Assembly (NCBI GenBank): GCA_029959295.1
Contig: JASCOH010000004.1
Span: 124,001 to 188,000 of the forward strand
Source: Flavobacteriaceae bacterium PS02334
Lineage (GTDB): Bacteria; Bacteroidota; Bacteroidia; Flavobacteriales; Flavobacteriaceae
DNA length: 64,000 bases
Reading direction: 5' to 3'
The notes below the pieces were generated by a model. It saw only the letters and a list, made by a program, of their open reading frames with translations. It was not told where the DNA came from and made no database searches. The position numbers and the translations under genes were made by a program. Shown here one piece after another: positions 8,057 to 17,800 of the stretch. How positions within the stretch are numbered: position 1 is the stretch's first letter; each line of letters begins with the position of its first letter.

Positions 8057-8761
8057 ATGAAAAACATTTTAAAACTATCCGCTTTTTTAATACTAATATC
8101 TTCAGTTGCGAACGCCCAAGTATCAACTAATCTCAATACCTCACCGACAGTTACAGACAGTAATTATTTCATGGATGCCAGTGGTTTTGAAGGATTTCCA
8201 AGCCAAAGCGAAGGAAGAGGTCTAGGTTTTCCAAGAACAAACCTTACCGCTTTTACTTTTAACACCTCAACAATTGACAACTTGCAGATTGTAAGTGATT
8301 TTGACGGGATGGTTGTCTATAACAACGCAACAGGAAATACAGCAGCAGGACAAGGTGTTGTGACTGCAGTAACTCCAGGTTTTTACTATTTCTCTAATCC
8401 AGGGAATCCAGGAAATATAACAAGCGGACAATGGAAGCCTCTAGGAGGAGGATCTTCATCAGTTGACATCAAAACTACTGAAACTGTTACTGCATCAAAA
8501 GTAAACGGAGCGCAAGTATACGGAATCAAAGGATCATTCACAGCTGACGGAATATCTGCTGCAGTTACTATTGCTGTTCCATCTGGAATGACAGGATTTT
8601 ACAAAATCACTATCTTCAAAGGAAGCACTACAACTGTAGTCGGAACTTCTGTTAGACAATTCGGATTATCAGGTACTGGAAATGTTATTACAGGAGCTGG
8701 AATTATTACTGAGGTATATCCTTCTGGAACTTACGACTACGTTTTGGAATATTTCAAATAA
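8057..8761 (+). CDS. secreted protein of unknown function (second of a pair)
   Basis: A 234-residue exported protein (signal peptide MKNILKLSAFLILISSVANAQ). It shares with its neighbour a block reading roughly LGFPRTNLT, GMVVYNNATG, TPGFYYFSN and WKPLGGG. The C-terminal domain (about residues 140-234) differs: it is a beta-rich stretch ending GTYDYVLEYFK. The paralogous N-terminal block with unlike C-terminal domains suggests a shared scaffold carrying different tips. Function is unknown. A clear terminator follows. Confidence 0.75.
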   Translation: MKNILKLSAFLILISSVANAQVSTNLNTSPTVTDSNYFMDASGFEGFPSQSEGRGLGFPRTNLTAFTFNTSTIDNLQIVSDFDGMVVYNNATGNTAAGQGVVTAVTPGFYYFSNPGNPGNITSGQWKPLGGGSSSVDIKTTETVTASKVNGAQVYGIKGSFTADGISAAVTIAVPSGMTGFYKITIFKGSTTTVVGTSVRQFGLSGTGNVITGAGIITEVYPSGTYDYVLEYFK

Positions 8762-8782
8762 GAAAATATCTCAATCCAATAT

Positions 8783-8811
8783 AAAAGAGCCTTTGATGGG
8801 CTCTTTTTTTG
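8783..8811 (+). terminator. terminator after the secreted-protein pair
   Basis: AAAGAGCC and GGGCTCTTT form the stem with a short loop (TTTGAT), followed by a T-run on the plus strand, 22 bp after the stop codon. Confidence 0.85.
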
Positions 8812-8921
8812 TTTTATAAAATTTTGAAATTTTTTTCTATTAAATAACACGCAATCATTTTGGTGAGTTTTACTGAAAACACAGATTTTTTTTAAGGTAA
8901 AAAGTAATTGGATTATAATTC

Positions 8922-8957
8922 AAAAAAAAGTCCCAGCAAACACTGAGACTTTTTTCT
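8922..8957 (-). terminator. terminator of the giant-protein/sprF/ompA operon
   Basis: GTCCCAG and CTGAGAC pair with one mismatch and are extended by A/T pairs. T-rich sequence follows on the minus strand, directly after the OmpA-family stop codon. Confidence 0.7.
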
Positions 8958-8975
8958 TTTTCATAACAACTAATT

Positions 8976-10910
8976 TTACTTCTCAATCACTATAAAGTCA
9001 GATCTTCTGTTTGCCAAATGTTGCGCTTCGGTACATTTTACGCCGTTTGCACATTTGTTGGTCAAGCGACTTTCCCCATAACCAATAGCGCTTTGAATAC
9101 GCGAAGGATCAATTCCTTTTGATAAAATATAGGTTTGGGTTGATTTTGCCCTATCATCAGAAAGCTTCAAGTTATAAGCATCTTTTCCTCTGGAATCGGT
9201 GTGCGACTCAATCTTAATTTTGACATTCGGAAAGCGAGTCATCACAAAAACAACTTTATCTAATTCTGCCGCAGCTTGAGGCGTAATCGTTGATTTGTCA
9301 TATTCAAAGAAAATCGGATTGATGTCAATTTTTTCTTTATCGCCGTCAACTTTTATCAAATCTGCATAATTGCTCAGCTCAAAATTGATATTTTTCGTTT
9401 CCGTGCCATCAAGACCGCTGGTTTCCACTTCTTTTTGGTCGGTGCTGTGATTTGCTTTTGTAGCTGTAACTTTCAATTTTCCGTTGCAAGGGACAGTTAC
9501 TTTGTAAATTCCTTCAGTATTTGTCGTAGATTCAGAAACCTGATCGCCAAACTGATTCAGCACTTTTATAGTTGCATCAGCAATCGCCAGCTTTGATTTT
9601 GCATTGATAACTCTCCCAGAAACCAATTGGCCGCAAGACGGCTTTTCTTTGGTAAAATAATAAATATCGTCATCGCCTTTTCCCATAGATCTGTTGGAAG
9701 AAAAGTAGCCATAACCATCTGTCGCATCAACTATATAAGCAAAATCATCTTTATTGCTATTGACTGGAGCGCCAAGATTTCTTGGTTCAGAAAACTTCAT
9801 GTCGCCATAAAATTTGCTTTCGTAGATGTCCAAACCGCCCCATCCAAAATGTCCGTCGGAAGAAAAATAAAGCATTCCGTTGGCGAAAGAAGGAAACATG
9901 TCATTTCCAACGGTGTTGATTGTTGACCCGAGATTTTTCGGCGTTCCGATAGTTCCGTCATCAGCAACCTGGCTTACGTATAAATCAGATTCTCCATAAC
10001 CTCCCGGCATGTCAGAAGCAAAGAAAAGCCATTTCCCATCCGGACTCAAAGCCGGATGCCCTACAGAATAATTTTTGCTGTTGAAGAATAATTTTTCAGG
10101 TTTTACAAGCTTTCCGTCTTCAATAGTTCCTCTTGTAATCTGGAAATTATTTGTTCCTTCGGGATCATTCACCAATTTTCTTTTTCTTACGATATTGTTA
10201 GAATAATAAACCGTTTTCCAATCCGGACTGAAAGCCATTGTCGCTTCATGGTATTTATTTTTTGCATTTGGCAAGAAAGAGGCGTCGTTGAAAAGCTCTC
10301 CGTTTACGGCATTTCTTTCGGCCACATACAATTTCAAGAAAGGCTGCTTGTTCCAGCTATATAATTTATTTTTGAGTAAAGTCGTGTCCTTGCTGGAAGA
10401 ATAAACGACTTTATCTCCATAAAAAGCAGTTCCGAAATCAGATTTATCAGTATTTATTTCTAGATTTTTAACCGTATACAAAGGTTTTTGCACAGCCATG
10501 CTGTCACGCTGTCTTTTTTGGGTGTTGTATCTAGCAATTTGTTTCTGATCACCTTTTTTGGCAAGAAACTCTTTCGTCACGACATCGGCTTTGTCATAAT
10601 CGCCAACACCTTTCAGCGATTCTACATAGCGAAGAAAATGCGAATCATCTAAAGTCGTGCCTTGGACATCATATAGTTTTTGATACCAGCGCAAGGCGTT
10701 TCGCATATCATCGATGAAATAATAAGAATCGCCTGCATTTTTCAGCGTTTGTGTTCCTGGTGATTTTTCTTTTTCGAGATATTCATCATAGGCTTTTGCA
10801 GCATCTATAAAATGATAGGTCTTGAAAAGCTTATCGGCCGTTTTCAATTTGCTTTGAGCCATACCAGCCGAAAAGCTGATGATTAGGCAAAGTAAAAGTA
10901 TTTTTTTCAT
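8976..10910 (-). CDS. OmpA-family protein with PD40 repeats (T9SS/gliding type)
   Basis: A 644-residue cell-envelope protein with signal peptide (MKKILLLCLIISFSAGMAQ), N-terminal TPR-like helices (about 20-130), WD40-like PD40 beta-propeller repeats (about 150-420, with motifs such as HPALSPDGKWLFFASDMPGG and FPSFANGMLYFSSDG), a CarboxypepD_reg-like beta sandwich (about 425-510) and a C-terminal OmpA peptidoglycan-binding domain (about 530-644, IESHTDSRGKDAYNLKLSDDRA and NRRSDFIVIEK). Proteins of this layout commonly accompany a PorP/SprF protein and a large type-B CTD protein. It starts 11 bp after the SprF-like gene and is last in the operon. It probably tethers the complex to peptidoglycan; that is inference. 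Confidence 0.88.
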   Translation of the reverse strand: MKKILLLCLIISFSAGMAQSKLKTADKLFKTYHFIDAAKAYDEYLEKEKSPGTQTLKNAGDSYYFIDDMRNALRWYQKLYDVQGTTLDDSHFLRYVESLKGVGDYDKADVVTKEFLAKKGDQKQIARYNTQKRQRDSMAVQKPLYTVKNLEINTDKSDFGTAFYGDKVVYSSSKDTTLLKNKLYSWNKQPFLKLYVAERNAVNGELFNDASFLPNAKNKYHEATMAFSPDWKTVYYSNNIVRKRKLVNDPEGTNNFQITRGTIEDGKLVKPEKLFFNSKNYSVGHPALSPDGKWLFFASDMPGGYGESDLYVSQVADDGTIGTPKNLGSTINTVGNDMFPSFANGMLYFSSDGHFGWGGLDIYESKFYGDMKFSEPRNLGAPVNSNKDDFAYIVDATDGYGYFSSNRSMGKGDDDIYYFTKEKPSCGQLVSGRVINAKSKLAIADATIKVLNQFGDQVSESTTNTEGIYKVTVPCNGKLKVTATKANHSTDQKEVETSGLDGTETKNINFELSNYADLIKVDGDKEKIDINPIFFEYDKSTITPQAAAELDKVVFVMTRFPNVKIKIESHTDSRGKDAYNLKLSDDRAKSTQTYILSKGIDPSRIQSAIGYGESRLTNKCANGVKCTEAQHLANRRSDFIVIEK

Positions 10911-10921
10911 AAGCTTTAGTA

Positions 10922-11848
10922 TTAGAAGAATCGAGGGGATTTGATTTGATTTGACTTAGGAGACAATTGGAAACGAAGCACGATTTCATGCGAACCGTCG
11001 TTGTATTTGTTAAGATCAGTTGTAGTGTAATCATATGAATAACCTACGAAGAAATTGCTGTTTAGCTGAAATCCGGCTAAAACGCTGACCGAATCATCCC
11101 AGCGATAGCCAGCTCCGATCATAAATTTTTCATGGATTAAGAAATTTGCAGAAACATCTAAAGAAATCGGAGCGCCACTTACACCTCTTGCCAACATTGC
11201 CGGCTTGAATTTCACGTTATCTGAAATATCAAACACATAACCTGCCATCAAATAATAATGCAATCTTTCAACATCGATCGATTCTTGCACATCGTCATAA
11301 TAATCGCTTCGTATAAAACTTGGAACAGAAGCTCCAACATACCATTTATCTCCATATAAATAAGCGCCCGCACCTATGGAAGGCGTGAATTTATTGTCAA
11401 TATTAGAGTTCAGCAAAACGTCTGATTCATTGTAAAAACGTCCTTTTTGCCAATCTACATTCAACATTCTAGCACCTGCTTTCAGTCCCAATGCTAATTT
11501 TGTAGAATAATTTAATGGCAATGTATAAGAAAAGTTGGCATCTAAATAAAGCTCATTTGATGGTCCTAAATTATCGTTTACCGCAGAAAAACCGAGTCCG
11601 ATTCTATCATTTGTCAGCGGTGTGTGAACCGTAAAAGACTGCGTTGATGGTGCGCCGTCAATCCCCACCCATTGCGAGCGGTGGATTATGACGGCTTCCA
11701 AAGTTCCGGTTGAACCCGCATAAGCAGAGTTGACCGTTAGCGGATTATACATATACTGCGTATATCCAGGATCTTGTTGCGCGCTTCCTTCAATCGAGAT
11801 AAAAAGGAGAAGGAAGGCCAGACTGATTTTATATATTGTGATTTTCAT
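10922..11848 (-). CDS. PorP/SprF family type IX secretion outer-membrane protein
   Basis: A 308-residue beta-barrel-like protein with a signal peptide (cleavage near GSAQQ). The N-terminal motif QQDPGYTQYMYNPLTVNSAYAG is the mark of the PorP/SprF family. SprF-like proteins help secrete or anchor the giant partner protein encoded just upstream through the type IX system; the pairing here is 37 bp apart on the same strand. The C-terminal strands (FFVGYSYDYTTTDL, SHEIVLRFQL) fit an outer-membrane barrel. I give no symbol because many paralogues exist in each flavobacterial genome. Confidence 0.88.
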   Translation of the reverse strand: MKITIYKISLAFLLLFISIEGSAQQDPGYTQYMYNPLTVNSAYAGSTGTLEAVIIHRSQWVGIDGAPSTQSFTVHTPLTNDRIGLGFSAVNDNLGPSNELYLDANFSYTLPLNYSTKLALGLKAGARMLNVDWQKGRFYNESDVLLNSNIDNKFTPSIGAGAYLYGDKWYVGASVPSFIRSDYYDDVQESIDVERLHYYLMAGYVFDISDNVKFKPAMLARGVSGAPISLDVSANFLIHEKFMIGAGYRWDDSVSVLAGFQLNSNFFVGYSYDYTTTDLNKYNDGSHEIVLRFQLSPKSNQIKSPRFF

Positions 11849-11885
11849 ATCTTACTGTTTTTAATTGAAATTATCCTTTTGGAAA

Positions 11886-14800
11886 TTATCGGATGATATA
11901 AATCCATCCTGTTTTAGCTTTAGATCCATCCCCTAAATCAAGTGTGTAATAGTAAGTTCCGGTAGGAAGCTTATTGTCTTGATTGATCGGCGAATTAACG
12001 TTTGCTGTTCCATCCCAATCATTTTGGTAGGCTCGTTTTCTATAAACCTCAACACCATATCTGTTGTAAACAGTCAGCGTGTTGTTAGAATAATTTTCAA
12101 TACAGTCAATACGGAAAAGATCATTGTCTCCATCATTATTAGGACTGAATTCATTGTAAACAGTCAGACATAAAGGCTCAGCAGACATTATTGCAAAATT
12201 GTTTGTTGTATCAGAATCTACAGGAGTTGACATTTCTATTGTCGCCATATTCATGTAATTTCCTGTTGCCAAAACTTTCACGGTCACGTTAAGCGTTGCA
12301 GTTTGTCCTTGGCTCAAAACTGGAATTATCCACAATCCTGTTATATTTGAATAATTTCCGACAGAAGCATTTGAATTGACATATTGATAACCGCTTGGCA
12401 ATTGCTCACGAACGATAACATCTACAAATTGGCTTTGCCCATTATTCGTTACTGTAATCGTGAAGACCACATTGTCATCAATCATCGGCGTTGGATTGCT
12501 TACTGTTTTCGTAATCGTAATATCTGAACAAACTACCAATGCAATTGTTCTCGAAGCCGAATTATTGCCAGCACAGCCTGTAGTATTTGTGAAAGAAACA
12601 TTTACATTTCCAATTCCGATAGCATTCCAAAGCACGGTTACAAAATTGTCAGTTGGTTGTCCTCCAGAAGTAATTGTTCCAGAAGTTACTGTCCAAACAT
12701 AATTAGTCATTCCGGAAACAGTTGAATAGGTCACTGTTTCTGAATAACACGCTTGGTCGCCTCCGCCAGTAATTGCAACTGGTCCTGTTGGAAAGAAAGC
12801 AACTGTAATTGCTAATCTCACTGAGCTTTCACAAGTTCCATCCGTCAAGGCTACATAATAAGTTCCTGCAACTAATGGCGCAGTCGAAGCCAAAGGCGTT
12901 CCTCCTGTTGGCGAATTGTAGAAAACAACATTCGTTTCATTTACTTGCAAATTAGCGACGGTAGGATTATTCGATTGACAGAAATCTTGAGTTGTATCTC
13001 CAATCGTTGGAGTTCCAAGGTCGATAACAGTAACCGTAATCGCCAATCTTGTAATGCTTTCACAAGTTCCTGTTCGAATAACTGCATAATAAATCCCGCT
13101 AGCCAAAGGCGTTGTTGGAGCAAGCGCTGTTCCGCCAGTCTGAGTTGTGTAAAAAACCACGCCAGTTTCATTTACCTGAAGATTTGCAACTGTTGGATTT
13201 GAAGCTTTACAGAAACTTTGCGTATCATCAAGTGTCGTTGGCGTAGAAGAATCTACAATTGTTATCGTAATTGCTAATCTCACATCGCTTTCACACAAAC
13301 CATTTTGAAGAGTCGCATAATAAATTCCGTTGCTCAATGGCGTTGTTGAGGCCAGAAGATTTCCGCCTGTCGGTGCGTCAAAAAATACTACGCCAGTTTC
13401 ATTTACTTGGATATTTGCAATCGTAGCATTATTTGCCTGGCAGAAGTTTTGCGAAGTATTATTTGTAGTCGGAACTCCAACCGCAGTTGTAGTAACGGTA
13501 ATAGCTAATCTTACTGAGCTTTCGCAATTATCGGCATCCACAAGAACTGCGTAATAAATTCCGTTGGCCAATAAATCTGTTGGAAGATAAGCCGTTCCGC
13601 CTGTTGGCGCTGGATAGAAAATTACGTTCGGCTCATTTACTTGAATATCTGCAACGGTTGGATTTGCTGACAAACAGAACTCCTGCGTATCGTCAAGCGT
13701 TGTCGGCGTATTCGGATTATTTATGATTACCGTAATCGCCAATCTTACCATACTTTCACAGCCTCCGCCTTGAATTGAAGCATAATAAACTCCGTTGACC
13801 AAAGCTGTTGTTGAAGCTAGAAGATTTCCGCCAGTCGGTGCGTCATAAAATACAACTCCAGTTTCATTTACCTGAAGATTTGCAACCGTCGGATTATTTA
13901 GCTGACAAAAAGTTTGCGTAGTGTCAAGTGTCGTTGGCGTAGAAGAATCTACGATTGTCACCGTGATTGCTAATCTCACATCGCTTTCACACAGACCATT
14001 TTGAAGAGTCGCATAATAAATTCCGTTGCTCAATGGCGTTGTTGAAGACAGAAGGTTTCCACCTGTCGGTGCGTCAAAAAATACTACGCCAGTTTCATTT
14101 ACTTGAATATTTGCAACCGTAGCATTATTTGCCTGGCAGAAGTTTTGCGAAGTACTATTTGTAGTTGGAACTCCAACCGCAGTTGTAGTAACCGTAATCG
14201 CCAATCGTACTGAACTTTCACAATTATCAGCATCCACAAGAACTGCGTAATAAATTCCGTTGGCCAATAAATCTGTTGGAAGATAAGCCGTTCCGCCTGT
14301 TGGCGCTGGATAGAAAATTACGTTCGGCTCATTCACTTGAATATCGGCAACCGTTGGATTTGCTGACAAACAGAACTCCTGCGTATCGTCAAGCGTTGTC
14401 GGCGTATTCGGATTGCTTATGGTTACATTAATTGCCAATCTTACAGCGCTTTCACACAATCCAGATTGAATTGATCCATAATAAATTCCGTTAGTTAATG
14501 GCGTTGTTGAAGCCAGAAGATTTCCGCCAGTCGGTGCGTCATAAAATACGACACCAAGTTCATTTACCACAAGATTTCCAACTATTGGATTATTTGTAAA
14601 ACAAAAAGTTTGGTTCAAATTAGTTGCAGTCGGCGTTCCAGGATCAGTAATAACAACTGTTATCGCCAGCCTAGTTTCGCTTTGGCAAACCCCATTTTGA
14701 ATTGAAGCATAATAAATGCCGCTTACTAAAGGAAAAGTTGAAGCATACATATTTCCTCCTGTTGGAGCATCATAAAACACGACTCCAGTTTGATTTACTA

Positions 14801-17800
14801 CAAGATTAGCGATAGTTGGATTATTATTTTGACAGAAAGTTTGAGTTGTTTCTGCTGCAGTCGGAGGCCCGACAATTGTAATCGCAACTGCAATCTGCAA
14901 GCGATCAACACTTTCACAGCCTGTCGCATCAATTAGGCTTACGTAATAATTTCCATTTTGTAAAGCATCTGTCAATGCCAACGGAGTACCTCCAGTCGGA
15001 ACATTATAGAAAACTAAATTGCTTTCGTTCACATCTAAATCGGCAACCGTCGGATTATTTCCTTGGCAGAAAGTTTGTGCTGCATTATCTGTAGTCGGCG
15101 CATCTGGATCGCTGATTGTTACAGCAATTGCCAAACGAATGTCGCTTTCACAAGTTCCTATTCGGATTGCTGCGTAATAAATTCCTGCAGTCAAAGGCGT
15201 TGCCGAAGCAATTAAATTCCCTCCAGTTGGAGCATCATAAAACACAACTCCGGTTTCATTTACCTGGATATTTGCAACTGTCGGATTGCTTATCTGACAG
15301 AAATTTTGAGTCAAATTAATGGTAGTCGGCGTTCCCGGATTTCCAAGAGTTACCGTAATTGCTAATCTTATATCGCTTTGGCAATTTCCGTCTACTTGTG
15401 CAGCATAATAAATTCCTGCAACCAAAGGTGTTGTTGGCGCTAGAAGATTTCCGCCAGCAGGCGCGTCATAAAATACTACTCCCGTTTGGTTTACTTGTAA
15501 ATCTGCAACCGTTGGATTAGTAGATTGGCAGAAATTTTGAGTCGTATTATTTGTTGTCGGCGTAGCTGGATTTCCTACGGTAACGGTAACCGCTAAAAGA
15601 TTTCCTGCCGTGTTCACGCAAGTCACATCACTGGCGACAGCAATATAATAAGTATAAGGACTTCCTGCTTGGAGTAAACCTGTGATTGACAATGAACCGT
15701 CAGTGCCAATCGTGTAAGTGGCTCCGTTTATGACTGCTCCATTTGTAATTGGCTGTGTCGTCGCGTTTGTCAAATAGTAAGTAAACTGTGGATTTGCTAA
15801 AGTACTTGTCGGCGTAATTACTGCTATGCTATTCAAACAAACCGTACTATTTGGAGCTGCAATATCTGTAGGAAGAGAAGGCGGATAAATCGTGAAGGTT
15901 ACCTGAGCCCTATCTCCAATTGCTGTTGGACAATATTCATCAGAACCAACTCCTGCAAAGTAAGTATACGTTCCAGGAGCCAAACCTGTCAATTGCAAAG
16001 TTGCTCCTGTTTGTGACGGAATTAATTGCTGTGTTGTTCCGTCAAAACTATACCAATAAAATACTGGATTTGTAACTACCAATGTCGTATTCAAAACTGC
16101 ATTTAGTGTTACAGCTCCTGTTGGAGAACAGAATGTTGCATCATTCCCGCCATTAATTTGTATTGCTGTAATCGCTGCAACTGGAGCAGTCTGCCTAACA
16201 TTTACGGTAACTTTTCCTCTTGCTAAAGATTGGCAGCCAAAACGAACTGGCTGAATATAATAAGTATAGGTTCCTGGCGCTAAATTTGCAGGGATCGTAT
16301 AGGAATTTCCTGTTGCAATTACATTGCCTCCTGTTGCAGCATCATACCACAAAAAGGAAGTACAAGTAATTGCAGCCGCTTCCAATGTAAGCGTTTGTCC
16401 TTGACAAGCTGTAATTTCATTGTTATCATCTGATCCAATAATTTTCGTATTAGCAACTCTTTTTACATCGTGAACTCTTAAAATATCCAAGACATTTACA
16501 ACACCGCCAAAGCGAATTCTGACTTTATCAAACGACTGAGTTGGGACAATTGTTAAGATTGCTTCGTCACCTGCGCCCAAAACCTGCAAGTTCAATAATG
16601 TGCTGGTATTTTCAAAAGCCAGTCCTGATAAAGCATCGTTTAAAATTGGCTGGATCGAAAGTCCGGCAAGAACATTTGCCGTAATTAAAGTACCTGGTCT
16701 TGAAATGCTTATTTTCAAAGAATCTCCAACAACTGAAGGCGTTCTGAAGACAACCGTCATTTCTGCAGCCGCTAAAATTCCGGCACCGCTTGATAATGTC
16801 GCAAAAGAAGTCGGACTGTTATCGATAGCATTTTGTGCATTTTCAACGCCAACCAAAGCAGTTGCAGCGCCTACTCCCAAATCTACAGCTCCAAATAATA
16901 CATCTTCTGCGTCATTTCCGCAGGCAATTTGAGTTGCTGGAACATCGTAATAAGCTTCGTAAACTTTTGCACTTTGCGTCACGCTTACCAAAGAATTTAA
17001 AACAATTCTCACACCGTCATAAGCTTGCGGTCCCGCATTATTTGAAGGAACAAAGGTATATTCGAAATTATTTTGTCCTGATAGAAGATTTAGCAAAGAC
17101 CCGGAAACATTTTGCAATGTTCCAACATCTATTGGAGTTCCTGAACTGTTTCTTTTTGTTCCTACGACAGAATATCCTCCTGCCAAAGTCAATCCGCTAT
17201 ATTCAGATCCTAATTTTATTGTTACCGGAGTTCCTGCGGCAATGGTTTGGTTCCATTCTAAAATTTGCCAAGTAGTTCCGATTCCCAAAATGCCTAATCC
17301 AGTTGTAATGGTAGAGAAAGTTTGGAGATTTTCATCAGTTGCATTTCCTGGATTGACAACACCTCCCGTAATATTTGAACCCCAACGCTGTGTATCAGCA
17401 AAATTTTTCTGTGTCAGCGGAGGACATTCCGCAGGATTTATTACAGTTATTGTAATACTTCCGCTAGCAGAACAAGATCCAAGCGTGGCAATTGCTGTGA
17501 AAGTATAAGTTCCTGCAGTTGCAAATGGTCCGGCAACATTTGATGGAAGCGCTGTTCCTGAAGCATTGTACCAAGTTATTGACCCTGAAGAAGTCGCGTT
17601 TAAGGTTACCGTATTTCCTATTTGAGTCACCAAAGCTGCATTTGGGATCGTCAATGTCGGGTTTGGAGTTATAGCCACAGTTACCGGAACCAAAGGCGAA
17701 CTACAAGCGGAACTTGCGTTTTGAGCTTGGATATAATAAGTACCGCTTACTGTAATATTTGAAGCCGCTTCTGGAGAAATCGGGTTATTTGAGGAATTGA

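Noticed and set aside
12792-15572. CRISPR-like regular repeats
   Set aside because: The repeats are ~231 bp, in frame and coding (Ig-like units of the giant protein), with no short constant repeat and variable spacer.
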